From: Paucimonas lemoignei | GTDB taxonomy: Bacteria > Pseudomonadota > Gammaproteobacteria > Pseudomonadales > Pseudomonadaceae | NCBI GenBank assembly: GCA_900475325.1 | Contig: LS483371.1 | Coordinates: 2,046,001 to 2,110,000 of the forward strand | Length of the DNA stretch: 64,000 nt | Direction of reading: 5' to 3' | In this document: piece after piece, positions 24,997 to 34,443 of the stretch | Layout of the letters: each line of letters opens with the position of its first letter | Numbering within the stretch: position 1 is the stretch's first letter | Position numbers and translations under genes: made by a program | Notes under the pieces: generated by a model | Told to the model about the DNA's origin: nothing | Databases searched by the model: none | Seen by the model: the letters and a program-made list of their open reading frames with translations, nothing else

Positions 24997-25689
24997 TCAG
25001 CTCAAGCCATGATGCTGATCCGCCTCGATAGCGGCATCCAGCGTGTCGAGCAGGGCTTTGCGGACTTTCAGTTTGGTGTGCTTGTGAGCGTTCATGTTGA
25101 TCTTCTTCAACTGCTGCGCTACGTCGCGGGCGGCTTGCGGCAGCTCGTCGATACTCACGATCTTGTCCAGAAAGCCTGCATCCACGGCGTCTTTGGGGGT
25201 GAACATCTCACCATTGATCACCGAGCGATGGAACGCGGACTTGCGCAGCCGATCGCGGGCCAGCTCAATGCCGACATGGTGCATGGTCATGCCGATCTGC
25301 ACTTCGTTCAGGCCGATGCTGAATGGCCCTTCGACGCCAATCCGGTAGTCGGCAGACAGAAGGAGGAAAGCACCCTTGGCCACGGCGTGCCCTGGGCAGG
25401 CGATGATGATGGGGAAGGGGTGAGCTAGCATGCGACGTGCCAATGTCGACCCTTCCTTGACCAGGCTGATGGCCGCCTCGGCGCTGGAGGTCATGACCTT
25501 GAGGTCGTAACCGCCGGACAGGATGCCTGGCTGCCCGGTGATGATCACCACTGCACGGTCTTTCTGCGCCTGGTCCAGTGCCTCGTTGAACGCCGCCACC
25601 ACTGCCGGAGAAATCGCGTTGACCTTGCCATTGGTCAGGGTCAGCGTGGCGATGCCATCGTCCAGCTGATAAGAGATCAAATCACTCAT
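24997..25689 (-). CDS. Enoyl-CoA hydratase/isomerase family (crotonase) protein
   Basis: A 230-residue soluble crotonase-fold protein (usual length about 260). The oxyanion-hole segments are present as LSGGYDLKVM and CPGHAVAKGAFLLLSADYRI, and a family-typical Glu occurs in GLNEVQIGM. It would act on a CoA thioester, but the substrate is not evident and it has no metabolic neighbours. AAGGAA precedes the ATG by 7 bases. Resembles PA1748 of P. aeruginosa from memory. Confidence 0.87.
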   Translation of the reverse strand: MSDLISYQLDDGIATLTLTNGKVNAISPAVVAAFNEALDQAQKDRAVVIITGQPGILSGGYDLKVMTSSAEAAISLVKEGSTLARRMLAHPFPIIIACPGHAVAKGAFLLLSADYRIGVEGPFSIGLNEVQIGMTMHHVGIELARDRLRKSAFHRSVINGEMFTPKDAVDAGFLDKIVSIDELPQAARDVAQQLKKINMNAHKHTKLKVRKALLDTLDAAIEADQHHGLS

Positions 25690-25799
25690 GGCAGAATTCC
25701 TTGTTATTGAAGTGAGCAGACGTTACTCACCCCTGATAAAGAGGTAAAGCAATGACTGCCGGGTCAGTTTTTCTGATGGAGTAAACCGACTGCTGGCGC

Positions 25800-26462
25800 C
25801 TATAGAACCGGCTTGCGGCCACTGAACAGCGCAACTTTACCCACCACTTCAATGTGCACGTCTGCGAAGTGCATGGTGAGAGCCTCGCGCAGCGCTTCAA
25901 CTGTATCGCTGCGATTGCCGAAGATACCTTTCTTGTTGTAGACCTCCATCAGCTTGCGGCCAAAGCTGTTATGGGCCGCGGCGTCGCCAAGAATCGTCGC
26001 GCCGAACAACACACCGTCCGCCTTGAGGCAAGGTTTGAGGTTGGCGAATACCTCGGCCTTATCGGTCATGGTGCCCGGCAGGCAATGCAGCAGATAGAAC
26101 AGCGAAATCGAGTCGTAGCGCCCGGACTGTTCTGCAGGCAATGGCAGGAACACGTCGTGTTGCAGGGTTTGCGTGTCGGCCCGGCCAAAGCGCTGTTTCG
26201 CGGCCTGCAGGCTGCTGGGGTTCAGGTCCAGCAAGGTGACATGGGTGGTGTCGGGCAAGCCCGCGTGAGAGAGGTAATAACCCGTGCCGACGCCCACATC
26301 CAGATGCCGTGGGCCGACGTTACGATCAAAAAAGGGTTGCAGGACTTCGCGCGTGGGGCACAACCAGGCAAATCGGTTGGAAATGCCCAGCACCCAGGCG
26401 TCATAGAGCTTCAGGGTCAGTGGCGAATAGACCGCCGCTCCCGCTTCTGAAGAGGCAACCAT
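25800..26462 (-). CDS. Class I SAM-dependent methyltransferase
   Basis: A 220-residue soluble protein with SAM-binding motif I LDVGVGTGYYLSHAG (about 58-72), motif II around VTLLDLNPSSL and a post-motif block DSISLFYLLHCLPG. The target is unknown; the overall form is that of small-molecule methyltransferases. The ribosome-binding site GAGGAG is formed by the last codons of the upstream DUF6388 gene, 7 bases away, so the two are co-transcribed and probably coupled. Confidence 0.87.
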   Translation of the reverse strand: MVASSEAGAAVYSPLTLKLYDAWVLGISNRFAWLCPTREVLQPFFDRNVGPRHLDVGVGTGYYLSHAGLPDTTHVTLLDLNPSSLQAAKQRFGRADTQTLQHDVFLPLPAEQSGRYDSISLFYLLHCLPGTMTDKAEVFANLKPCLKADGVLFGATILGDAAAHNSFGRKLMEVYNKKGIFGNRSDTVEALREALTMHFADVHIEVVGKVALFSGRKPVL

Positions 26463-26468
26463 GGTCGC

Positions 26469-26762
26469 TTACTCCTCTATCTCATTCAGCTCGCAGTATT
26501 CGGCCCAATCCATGCCCAGGGTTTCAGCGACTTGCCGATGAGCTTCCAGACGCATGGCTTTGAGCTGCTCGGGGGTTTCAGCAATCAGCTCCAGCGCCAG
26601 CTCCCAGGGTTCGATCCCCTGATCTTCGGCTTCGTCTTCAAATGCCCATTTGGTCTGATCCAGTTGCTCCTTGGCGCTGAGGTCTTTGATCTCTTCGCGC
26701 AAGCCCGGGTTGGTCTCCAGATACTTGGCCAGGGCAACATCGTTCCATTCAAGCAGGTTCAT
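26469..26762 (-). CDS. DUF6388-like small acidic protein
   Basis: A 97-residue, strongly acidic, helical cytoplasmic protein (MNLLEWNDVALAKYLE ... FEDEAEDQGIEPWELALELI). I believe it belongs to the small DUF6388 family of Pseudomonas, function unknown. The ATG at 26762 has GGAG 6 bases upstream; an open extension upstream lacks this. First gene of a two-gene unit with the methyltransferase. Confidence 0.65.
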   Translation of the reverse strand: MNLLEWNDVALAKYLETNPGLREEIKDLSAKEQLDQTKWAFEDEAEDQGIEPWELALELIAETPEQLKAMRLEAHRQVAETLGMDWAEYCELNEIEE

Positions 26763-26919
26763 GTAGTTCTCCGGCAGAGGTGGAGCGAGGTGAATCATCT
26801 CTGCACCCGCAGGTGACAGGACAACAAGAGGCGCGATTGTGCGGGATTGAAGGTTGAGGTGCCAGTGCCGCGCACCCATTGCAGGTGTGAGAACTTTCCC
26901 TTTTTTTGCGTTGGACGAG

Positions 26920-27111
26920 TTAACCGGCCGCCAACGCCATTCTCAGCGCCACTGCCGACTCCAGCAGCTTGTGGGCCTGCAGAGCCACACTGGCAGCCAG
27001 CTCTTCATTGCCTGCTTCCTTGAGCATGACCACAAGATCCAGCAGCTTGCCGACTTCGGTCTCGATGTTACGAACCGAGTCTGTGATCTGGTACCGGGCC
27101 GAATGAGCCAT
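26920..27111 (-). CDS. Small helical hypothetical protein
   Basis: A 63-residue protein, MAHSARYQITDSVRNIETEV..., rich in Leu/Ala heptads and probably one or two long helices. It has no signal peptide and no cysteine. The ATG at 27111 has GGAGA 9 bases upstream. Family not recognised. It stands upstream of the DUF6388/methyltransferase unit on the same strand. Confidence 0.6.
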   Translation of the reverse strand: MAHSARYQITDSVRNIETEVGKLLDLVVMLKEAGNEELAASVALQAHKLLESAVALRMALAAG

Positions 27112-27351
27112 CGTCGTTCTCTCCACTGCGTCAGCCGCGCACAATATAGAACAATCGGCGCAGCGGTAGAACGCTGCCTCTTGCGATCCTCCCTATCTAT
27201 AGCCTCGTCGAGCAGCCAACCGCCCCGGTCGCAAACCGCCAACCAGAGGTTTTTGCTTAAGCGCATGAATATTCTGAAAAAAACCTTTGCGTTCGCCAAA
27301 GCTTTGAACTACATTAGCGCGCCTCGACAGACCAACGGTGTGACGAGATAC

Positions 27352-27441
27352 GGTGAAGTGTCCGAGTGGCTTAAGGAGCACGCCTGGAAAGTGTGTATAC
27401 AAGAAATTGTATCGAGAGTTCGAATCTCTCCTTCACCGCCA
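27352..27441 (+). tRNA. tRNA-Ser (anticodon GGA)
   Basis: 90 bases with encoded CCA. The acceptor stem is GGTGAAG/CTTCACC, with discriminator G and CCA at 27439-27441. The anticodon stem-loop CACGC-CTGGAAA-GTGTG gives GGA. The long variable arm typical of tRNA-Ser and the GAGAGTTCGAATCTCTC T-arm are present. It decodes UCC and UCU. Confidence 0.95.
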
Positions 27442-27456
27442 AATTCGATGTAAACG

Positions 27457-27493
27457 AAACCCCTGAGATTCCTAGTGAATGTCAGGGGTTTTT
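27457..27493 (+). terminator. Terminator after tRNA-Ser
   Basis: Stem AAACCCCTGA (27457-27466) with TCAGGGGTTT (27482-27491) and a run of T through 27493. Confidence 0.85.
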
Positions 27494-27540
27494 CGTTTGG
27501 GCAGCGGAAAACAAAGTCTGTGGTGAATCGGACCATCCTT

Positions 27541-27623
27541 CTGTACGAGAGCGCTTGCCCGCGATGCAGTCGACGCGGAAGTTCAGCGTCATCGTTCTTC
27601 GCGAGCAAGCTTGGCTCCAACAG
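27541..27623. repeat. Degenerate REP pair
   Basis: Decayed arms of the GCGCTTGCCCGCGA and TTCGCGAGCAAGCTTGGCTCC type, recognisable by comparison with the REP array at 37507-38123 but without the GTGGGAGC ends. Confidence 0.45.
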
Positions 27624-27647
27624 ACCCGGGAGTGGGGCGCTGCTACC

Positions 27648-28397
27648 TCAAGCCCCAAACCCACCATCAATGGTCAAGCTCGCCCCGGTGATGTATCCCG
27701 CTTCCGGGCCTGCGAGGTAGGCGACGAAGCTGGCGATTTCTTCGGCGTGGCCGTAGCGACCGATGGCCATGAGCGGGATCAGCGATTCGGCGAAGTCGCC
27801 GGTTGCAGGGTTCATGTCGGTGTCCACCGGGCCCGGTTGCACGTTGTTGATGGTAATGCCACGTGGGCCCAGGTCGCGGGCCAGGCCTTTGGTCAGGCCG
27901 ACCAGTGCCGATTTGCTCATGGCATAGACACCGCCCCCGGCGAAGGGCATGCGGTCGGCGTTGGTGCTGCCGATGTTGATGATTCGGCCGCCGTCGCCCA
28001 TGTGTCGGGCCGCAGCCTGCGAGGCGATGAATATGCTGCGCACGTTGATGTTCAGCGTTCGATCAAAATCTTCCAGGCTGAATTCTTCCAGCGGGCCAAC
28101 GGCCAGGACGCCTGCGTTGTTGACGAGAATATCCACGCCGCCCAGTTGCTCGACCGTGGTGGCAACAGCACGTTGAATGGCGTCTGCGTCGGCGCTGTCG
28201 GCTTTGATCGCCAGGGCTTTGCCGCCAGTGGAGGTGATGCTGTCTTGCAGTTCCCTGGCCTTGGCATCGGAACTGACGTAGGTGAAGGCCACCGCTGCGC
28301 CTTCTGCGGCCAGGCGTTTGACGATGGCTGCACCGATACCACGGGAGCCGCCTTGAACGAGTGCCACTTTGCCGCTGAGAGTCAGTTGCTGAGTCAT
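27648..28397 (-). CDS. Short-chain dehydrogenase/reductase (SDR)
   Basis: A 249-residue classical SDR that would oxidise or reduce a carbonyl/alcohol with NAD(P). Visible are the cofactor loop QGGSRGIGAAI (about 14-24), NNAG at about 92, the catalytic Ser in NIGSTNAD, the YAMSK dyad and the C-terminal GASLTIDGGFGA typical of FabG-like members. GGAGA lies a few bases before the ATG. Substrate unknown. It is divergent from the TonB-dependent receptor. Confidence 0.9.
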   Translation of the reverse strand: MTQQLTLSGKVALVQGGSRGIGAAIVKRLAAEGAAVAFTYVSSDAKARELQDSITSTGGKALAIKADSADADAIQRAVATTVEQLGGVDILVNNAGVLAVGPLEEFSLEDFDRTLNINVRSIFIASQAAARHMGDGGRIINIGSTNADRMPFAGGGVYAMSKSALVGLTKGLARDLGPRGITINNVQPGPVDTDMNPATGDFAESLIPLMAIGRYGHAEEIASFVAYLAGPEAGYITGASLTIDGGFGA

Positions 28398-28637
28398 ATC
28401 TTTCTCCAGAGTCGTGAGTGAAGCCGTTGATGGGGCGCAGTATCACGGGCCGATCTGATGCCGTGTAGCCAGTATTCGCGACAGTCTGTGTAAACCAGAA
28501 GTTTTGAATCCGGCCGTTCAAGGTCGCTCATCTGCATGGAGTTCGATAGGGCGTTGGCTTGAACGGTCGTATGGGTTTAGCTCTTTCTAAATTTATTTCC
28601 ATAAAAAGATGAGGTAAACCCGCGCGGCTTACGTGTA

Positions 28638-28657
28638 GTGAGAATCAGATTCGTTTC
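28638..28657 (+). promoter_or_regulatory. Possible Fur-type box
   Basis: GTGAGAATCAGATTCGTTTC, about 40 bases upstream of the receptor start, contains the TGAGAATCA element common in Pseudomonas Fur boxes and a GAATC-A-GATTC palindrome. Outside that core the match to the 19-bp consensus is only moderate. Confidence 0.4.
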
Positions 28658-28697
28658 AAGACGAACGCCATCACTCCTCCAGAGCACAGGTTTATCC

Positions 28698-30941
28698 ATG
28701 ACAACGCATGTATCCGGTCTTTGCGCGCGTTATTGCGCGGCTGTTCCGTCCATTGAGCAGGCGGCCGTTCCACTTCGTCCGCTGTCGCGCCGACGTCCGG
28801 CCTTGATGCTGGGTGTGTGCTCGGCGACGGTGTTGTTGTGGGCGCTGGCTCCGACGTCGGCGTTGGCCGAGCAGATGCAGCTCGATGCGGTCAACATCGA
28901 CGCCAGCACCGACAAGCCTTCACGGGGCGAAGCGGACAATGTCGAAGACAGCCGCACCAGCTACCAGGCGCGTCGCGCTTCGGTGGCGACCCGCACCGAC
29001 GCCCGCCTGGTGGAAGTGCCGCAGTCGGTCAACGTCGTCACCAACCGCGTGATTGAAGACCGTGCGCCCGCCAGCCTCGATGAGGCCATCAATGCGGTGA
29101 GCGGTGTCAAGCAAGGCAACACCCTGGGCGGCACGCAGGATGCGATCCAGAAGCGCGGCTTCGGCACCAACCGAGATAACTCGATCATGCGTGATGGCAT
29201 GCAATCGGTGCAGGCGCGCAACTTCACGCCCACTACCGAACGAGTGGAAGTGTTGAAAGGTCCGGCCTCGATGTTGTACGGCGTGCAAGACCCCGGCGGG
29301 ATCATCAACGTGGTCACCAAGAAGCCTCAACTGACCGCTGCGCATTCGATCTCGGCGTTTGGCAGCAGTTTTGGCGGCGGGGGCGAGCAGATCGATCTGA
29401 CGGGGCCGTTGGGTGACAGCGGTCTGGCCTATCGGTTTATCGCCGACAAGCAGAACTACGATTACTGGCGCAATTTCGGCAGCATCGACCAATCGGTGAT
29501 TGCGCCGTCGCTGGCATGGTATGGCGATGACACCACGGTGTCGGTAGCCTACGAGCACATGGAATATTCGGTGCCGTTTGACCGTGGTACGCAGATCAAT
29601 CCGCAGACCGGCAAGGTGCTGGACATCCCGCGCAATCGCCGCCTGGATGAGCCGTTCAACGTCACCACTGGCCGCTCTGATTCCGTGGACCTGCGCATGG
29701 AGCATCGCTTCAACGACACCTGGTCGCTGCGCACCGGTTATGGCTACAGCCGCAACTATTACAACGACTACCAATCGCGCTACATGTCGGCCAACTACAA
29801 CACGGGTGTCGTGACCCGTCGTGGCGACGCAACCCGGGATGCCGTGCAGTTCGCCCATACCGCCACCGTCAACACGTTGGGCAAACTGTATTGGGGCGAC
29901 ACCTTGCATGAAGTCCTGATCGGCGCCGACTACATGAAAAACGAGCGGGATCTGGGCGACCTGATTCGCAGCACTCAGCGCGCCGACTTCAATTACAACG
30001 CGCCGGTCTATGGCAATGCCGTGCGGCCGAGCACGGTCAGCGCGCCGAACAGTGACCAGAGCGATCACCTGCAGACCCACGCGTTCTTCGTGCAGGACTC
30101 GATTCACCTGAGTGACAAGTGGATCCTTCAGGGCGGCCTGCGTTACGACGCCTTTGACGAAATCACCGGCAAGGGCCGCCCCTTCGTGGTGGGTGCTGAC
30201 GTCAAGGACAGCAAGGTCGTGCCACGGGTTGGCCTGGTCTACATGATCCAGCCGGACTGGTCGCTGTACACCAGCTACACCGAGTCATTCAGGCCCAACA
30301 CCTCTATCGCGGCACCGATCGGCGACCTGCCGCCGGAAGAAGGCAAGGCGTATGAGTTCGGCACCAAGTTCGAGAACGACTCGATCACGGCCACCGTCGC
30401 GCTGTTCAACATCAACAAGAAGAACGTGCAGACCAGCGAAACCTGCGGCACGGAAACCTGTACGCGGGTCTCCGGCGAGGTTCGTTCCCGGGGTCTCGAG
30501 GCGGATGTCACCGGCAAGATCAACGAGTACTGGAGTGTGACCGGCAGCTATGCCTACACCGATACCGAAGTGCTCAAGGATCCGATTCTTGAAGGCCAGC
30601 CGCTCGATGGCGTGTCCAAACATACCGCTGCGCTCTACGTGACGCGCGACTTCGGCCATGTGGGTATTGGTGATCTGCGCGCCGGCGCCGGTGCGCGCTA
30701 TGCCAGCCGTTGGGGTGTAAACGACGGGACGGGCGTCGAGTATTACCTGCCGTCCTCGAAAATCGCCGATGCCTTTGTCAGCTACAAGATGAAGTTCGAC
30801 AAACGCGACCTGACCCTGCAGCTGAACCTGAAGAACATGTTCGACGAACGTTACTACGTGTCAGCCAGCGGGCTGGGTTCGCCCGCCATCGTCATCGGGG
30901 AACCGCGCCAGTTGATCGGGCGCGTGAAGCTGGATTTCTAA
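28698..30941 (+). CDS. TonB-dependent siderophore receptor
   Basis: An outer-membrane ferric-siderophore receptor of 747 residues from the ATG at 28698. A long, basic N-terminal signal region ends near SALAEQ. No secretin/STN signalling domain follows, so it should not work through an ECF anti-sigma partner. The plug domain follows (VEVPQSVNVV, RGFGTNRDNSIMRDG, VEVLKGPASMLYGVQDPGG), then a 22-strand barrel ending in phenylalanine (LIGRVKLDF). The upstream in-frame start at 28638 would place the Fur-like box inside the gene and is rejected. The cognate siderophore is not evident, and no biosynthesis or esterase genes are adjacent. Confidence 0.9.
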   Translation: MTTHVSGLCARYCAAVPSIEQAAVPLRPLSRRRPALMLGVCSATVLLWALAPTSALAEQMQLDAVNIDASTDKPSRGEADNVEDSRTSYQARRASVATRTDARLVEVPQSVNVVTNRVIEDRAPASLDEAINAVSGVKQGNTLGGTQDAIQKRGFGTNRDNSIMRDGMQSVQARNFTPTTERVEVLKGPASMLYGVQDPGGIINVVTKKPQLTAAHSISAFGSSFGGGGEQIDLTGPLGDSGLAYRFIADKQNYDYWRNFGSIDQSVIAPSLAWYGDDTTVSVAYEHMEYSVPFDRGTQINPQTGKVLDIPRNRRLDEPFNVTTGRSDSVDLRMEHRFNDTWSLRTGYGYSRNYYNDYQSRYMSANYNTGVVTRRGDATRDAVQFAHTATVNTLGKLYWGDTLHEVLIGADYMKNERDLGDLIRSTQRADFNYNAPVYGNAVRPSTVSAPNSDQSDHLQTHAFFVQDSIHLSDKWILQGGLRYDAFDEITGKGRPFVVGADVKDSKVVPRVGLVYMIQPDWSLYTSYTESFRPNTSIAAPIGDLPPEEGKAYEFGTKFENDSITATVALFNINKKNVQTSETCGTETCTRVSGEVRSRGLEADVTGKINEYWSVTGSYAYTDTEVLKDPILEGQPLDGVSKHTAALYVTRDFGHVGIGDLRAGAGARYASRWGVNDGTGVEYYLPSSKIADAFVSYKMKFDKRDLTLQLNLKNMFDERYYVSASGLGSPAIVIGEPRQLIGRVKLDF

Positions 30942-30989
30942 GGCGCCAATTAGCTTTGGTGAGAGGCCCGCTTGCTGCCGAGTGGGCTT

Positions 30990-31529
30990 CTACACCATCC
31001 TTTTGAGGGTGTTGTCTTTGCGTACGAAGTGATGCCAGAGGGCGGCAATCACGTGCAGACCGATGACGTAGTAAAAAATGCTGCCCAGCAGTTTGTGCAG
31101 GTCTTCGAGGTTCTCGGCGAATCGTTCTGAAACCGGGAAGGGCGAGGGGATCAATATCTGCGTCAGCGGGATGGGCAGCGCGCCTTTTTCGATGAGCACC
31201 GTGAACAGCCCTAGCAACGGTTGCGCAAAAAGAAACGCATACAGCAGGTAATGCGACAGCGTTGCCGCCGTACGCAGCAGACCTTCCAGCGGCGGTGTGA
31301 TACCCGGCGGCGTGTGGCGACGACGCTCGGCGACTCGAAAAAAAGCCATGACCAGAATCAGAATGCCGACCCAGAAATGACTCTGGACCACAAACATTCG
31401 CAGCTCAGAGCCTTTGCCAAACTGGGACCGGCTCAGAATCAGGGTGTAGGCCAATACGATCAGCGCCGCCATCAGCCAGTGAAGCCACCGGGCCTTGGAG
31501 CTGTAGCGTTCAGATGTCGGTGAATTCAC
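30990..31529 (-). CDS. Cytochrome b561
   Basis: A 179-residue four-helix inner-membrane b-type cytochrome. Histidines in WLHWLMA, QSHFWVG, LSHYLLY, LHKLLG and GLHVIAALWHH are the expected heme ligands. YodB/CybB-type members oxidise quinol and can pass electrons to superoxide or periplasmic partners. I prefer the GTG at 31529, which has AAGGAA 6 bases upstream, to the ATG at 31550, which has none. It ends 48 bases from the convergent receptor gene. Confidence 0.85.
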   Translation of the reverse strand: MNSPTSERYSSKARWLHWLMAALIVLAYTLILSRSQFGKGSELRMFVVQSHFWVGILILVMAFFRVAERRRHTPPGITPPLEGLLRTAATLSHYLLYAFLFAQPLLGLFTVLIEKGALPIPLTQILIPSPFPVSERFAENLEDLHKLLGSIFYYVIGLHVIAALWHHFVRKDNTLKRMV

Positions 31530-31550
31530 GGTGAATTCCTTTCCAGTCAT

Positions 31551-32196
31551 TATGTTTTGCGACTGCCCTTCAGCGAATCGCGTGGTATCGGTTGCTCTGG
31601 GTTTCTGACACCTTGCCAGGGTGATTCACTCCATGGCACTGCAAAATTTGCGCGGTGCGTCGCCTTATTGACGAAACTTGAGTTCTGACTTCTGAAGCAA
31701 GCACCATGCCGCGGTGTGAACATCTTTGTTGTTCTAGACGCCGACGTGGTTGAGCCTGCCGAAACGTTCTACATCTACTTTTAGGGCAGATCCTGCCAAT
31801 TCGCAATTAAAAACCTTTTAATGATAGCCAACGGTGATGAGTGTACGCGGTCTAGAGGTTTGACTTCGGGCAATGTTGGATCCATCTTTGTTTAGTGCGT
31901 CGGTGTTAGTCATTCCCGCAGGAAAGTTGCAAAGCTAACTATTAATCCAACGCTCCGTTAGAGGGCCGAAGAACTCTGCGCTTGCCATGGATAATAGCGT
32001 TAACAGTTTGCGGAGATGCTCAGTTAGTGCTGGTTTATTTATGTCCCCTCACAGGGAGGTCCTCGCTGTTAACTCTCACGTTGGCGCTGCAAAAACCCTA
32101 TTTGATGAGTGCCTCCCAGGCACTGTGGTCGTCTGCTTGCAGATCTCGGTATGAGGTTCAGGCACTTGCCATCGCTCAGCATTACTGGGGAGAAGG
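31551..32196. other. AT-rich intergenic region without a supported gene
   Basis: About 640 bases, noticeably richer in A+T than the surroundings (for example 31795-31950). A 72-codon frame at 31982-32200 overlaps the next start by ATGA, but it has no ribosome-binding site and no recognisable protein character, so I do not call it. AT-rich upstream DNA next to an orphan enzyme is compatible with past gene acquisition or loss. Confidence 0.5.
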
Positions 32197-33339
32197 ATGA
32201 TGGATAACCAAAAGCTGCTGATTGTCGGCGGGGGAGATCTGTGCCTTCAGCTTCTCAAGCTACTGGTTCCGACTGGAGTATTCACGTTTTACATCGCAGG
32301 GCGCGATCAGGAAAAACTCACCCGTAGTTGCAACTTCTTCCGCGTGGGTGCTTTGCAGTTAGGCAAGACATGTACAATTTATCCCGTTGTAATGGATTTG
32401 GCAGAAGGTAATGTAGAAGAAAACTCGGCAAGCCTGCGCCGTATTCGCCCGGATATCATATTCAACTGCGCTTCACTGCAATCCTGGCGGACCGTTAGCC
32501 ATGCGTGTGGCGGTTATTACCAGGCGCTTGACAAGGCCTGCTTCGGCCCTTGGCTACCCATGCAACTTGCACCGGCTTATGAACTCATGCGTGCCATCAA
32601 GCATTCCGGGGTCAGGGTGCTGACGGTCAATGGCGCGTTTCCCGACGCAGTCAATGCGGTGCTCGATAGAGTGGGTTTAGCGCCGGCTACCGGCACTGGC
32701 GGCATCGCCAACCTGGTGACAGCACTCAGGCTCTCGATTGGCCGATTAGCGATGGCGCCGCCGGAGACGGTTCAGGTGAGGCTGGTGGCCGAGCAGTATT
32801 TCGCTCAATACGTGGCGCATGCCGGGTTGCCGCCTGAGGCGCCTTATCGTCTTGGTTATGCCATAGACGGGCAGAATTGCAGCGGGGAGTTTGAAGACGC
32901 GCAGGTCTTTGACTCGGTGTGCACGCATTTTCGCAGCCTGGGCGGCATCAATATCAACTTTCTCAATGCGATTTCTGCGGCTCAAGTCCTGGAAAACCTG
33001 CACAACCCTGTTGAAGTCATCACTCATGCCCCGGGACCCAACGGATTGCCCGGCGGTTATCCGGTTCGGGTGGGCATGGGCCAGATTCTGCTGGCGTTGC
33101 CTTATGGGGTTTCCCGTGCCGATGCCATCAGCGTCAATCAGATGGGGCTGCGTGAGGACGGAATCGACAAGATAGGCGCCGATGGCAGCGTGACATTTAC
33201 CCCGCAGAACATGGCGGTCATGGAGCAATTGTTGGGTTTTCACGTGCCGTGCATGCTCTTGGCGGATGTTCATCAGTGTGCCGATGAGCTGAGCCGCAAG
33301 TACCAGGAATATGCCCATTCCAGCCGCTTGAAGGCCTGA
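32197..33339 (+). CDS. NAD(P)-binding Rossmann enzyme, saccharopine-dehydrogenase-like
   Basis: A 380-residue soluble protein starting MMDNQKLLIVGGGDLCLQLL. Residues 6-30 are a dinucleotide-binding beta-alpha-beta unit (IVGGGDLCLQ), followed by AGRDQEKL, where the adenosine-ribose specificity residue would sit, and IIFNCASLQSW. A middle catalytic-type domain begins near VNGAFPDAVNAVL. The layout resembles saccharopine dehydrogenase and related opine-forming enzymes, which join an amino acid and a keto acid reductively, but I do not recognise a specific relative. GGAG lies 4 bases before the first ATG and 7 before the second. It has no operon partners and lies next to an AT-rich gap. Confidence 0.6.
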   Translation: MMDNQKLLIVGGGDLCLQLLKLLVPTGVFTFYIAGRDQEKLTRSCNFFRVGALQLGKTCTIYPVVMDLAEGNVEENSASLRRIRPDIIFNCASLQSWRTVSHACGGYYQALDKACFGPWLPMQLAPAYELMRAIKHSGVRVLTVNGAFPDAVNAVLDRVGLAPATGTGGIANLVTALRLSIGRLAMAPPETVQVRLVAEQYFAQYVAHAGLPPEAPYRLGYAIDGQNCSGEFEDAQVFDSVCTHFRSLGGININFLNAISAAQVLENLHNPVEVITHAPGPNGLPGGYPVRVGMGQILLALPYGVSRADAISVNQMGLREDGIDKIGADGSVTFTPQNMAVMEQLLGFHVPCMLLADVHQCADELSRKYQEYAHSSRLKA

Positions 33340-33525
33340 GTGGGAGGGACACTCAGTGGTCTGCAGAGGCGCAGGGTCTAAAGTCACGGAACCTGTGCCA
33401 CTACCAGCATTCATATGACGTGATTGCTCCATTTGTCCTCACACGTTTCCCGACTCGGTGAGTAACGGGATGTCCGAGGCAGTCGAGCAGCACCTGATGA
33501 ATGAAACTGGACTGAGACTTCCTCC

Positions 33526-34443
33526 ATGAGTGATATCCGCATAGGCATTTCCGGCTGGCGTTACGTCCCGTGGCGGGGAGACTTCTACCCCGAAAAACTG
33601 GTTCAGAAAAACGAGCTCAAATTCGCCTCGCGGGCGGTCAACAGCATTGAAATCAACGGCTCGTTCTACTCGCTGCAATCCCCTGAGCTCTACGCCCGTT
33701 GGGCTGCCGATACGCCGGATGACTTTGTGTTCAGCGTCAAAGGCCCGCGCTTCATTACTCACGTGCGGCGTCTGAACGATGTCGAGAAGCCTGTTGCCAA
33801 CTTCTTCGCGTCCGGCCTTTTTCAGTTGGGGCGCAAGCTGGGGCCCGTGCTCTGGCAGTTCCCGCCCAGCTTCAAGTTCGACAAGGAGAAATTCGAGCAC
33901 TTCCTGAGCTTGTTGCCGCAGAACATGAAGCAGGCCAAGGCGTGTGCGCAATCCTGCGATGAGCGGATGCAAAAGCCCGGTTACCTGGACATGCCCAAAA
34001 CCGGCAAGGTTCGCCACGCGGTGGAAATCCGCCACGCAAGCTTTTGCGTGCCTGAGTTCGTGGCCTTGCTGCGCAAATACAAGGTGGCGCTGGTGGTGGC
34101 TGACACCGCCGGCAAGTGGCCCTACTTCGAAGACCTGACGAGTGACTTCGTCTACCTGCGCCTGCATGGTGACAAGAAGCTTTACGCCAGCGGCTACAGC
34201 GATGAAGCCATCCAGCGCTGGGGCGACCGAATCGAAGCCTGGCACTCAGGCACGCAGCCTGCTGACGCGCACTTGATCGTCAAACAGAAAGCCCCGCGTA
34301 GCAAATCCCGCGACATTTTTTGCTACTTCGATAACGACATCAAAGTCCGGGCGCCTTACGACGCCCGTCAGCTATTGGAGCGTTTTGACCTGACCAGGAC
34401 GCTTGAAGTCGCGCCTGGCGATCTGCAAGGAGTTGAGTTTTGA
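33526..34443 (+). CDS. DUF72 (YecE-like) protein
   Basis: A 305-residue soluble TIM-barrel protein of the DUF72 family: [17 protein letters not shown] at the start, [34 protein letters not shown] and [12 protein letters not shown] are typical. Function is unknown; a nuclease or sugar-isomerase-like fold has been suggested. It leads an operon of four genes joined by three 4-base overlaps with ybhP-, clsB- and ybhN-like genes, hinting at a link with membrane lipids. Confidence 0.88.
   Translation: MSDIRIGISGWRYVPWRGDFYPEKLVQKNELKFASRAVNSIEINGSFYSLQSPELYARWAADTPDDFVFSVKGPRFITHVRRLNDVEKPVANFFASGLFQLGRKLGPVLWQFPPSFKFDKEKFEHFLSLLPQNMKQAKACAQSCDERMQKPGYLDMPKTGKVRHAVEIRHASFCVPEFVALLRKYKVALVVADTAGKWPYFEDLTSDFVYLRLHGDKKLYASGYSDEAIQRWGDRIEAWHSGTQPADAHLIVKQKAPRSKSRDIFCYFDNDIKVRAPYDARQLLERFDLTRTLEVAPGDLQGVEF

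Noticed and set aside
27352..28397. tRNA-Ser as an integration site of a genomic island
   Set aside because: No duplicated tRNA 3' end, integrase or atypical gene block follows; the next gene is an ordinary SDR.
28920..30107. A 395-codon minus-strand frame inside the TonB receptor gene
   Set aside because: Shadow of a clearly identified outer-membrane receptor gene; no start signal or family features.
31982..32200. A 72-codon frame overlapping the next start by ATGA
   Set aside because: The overlap suggests coupling, but there is no ribosome-binding site and no conserved-looking protein features.
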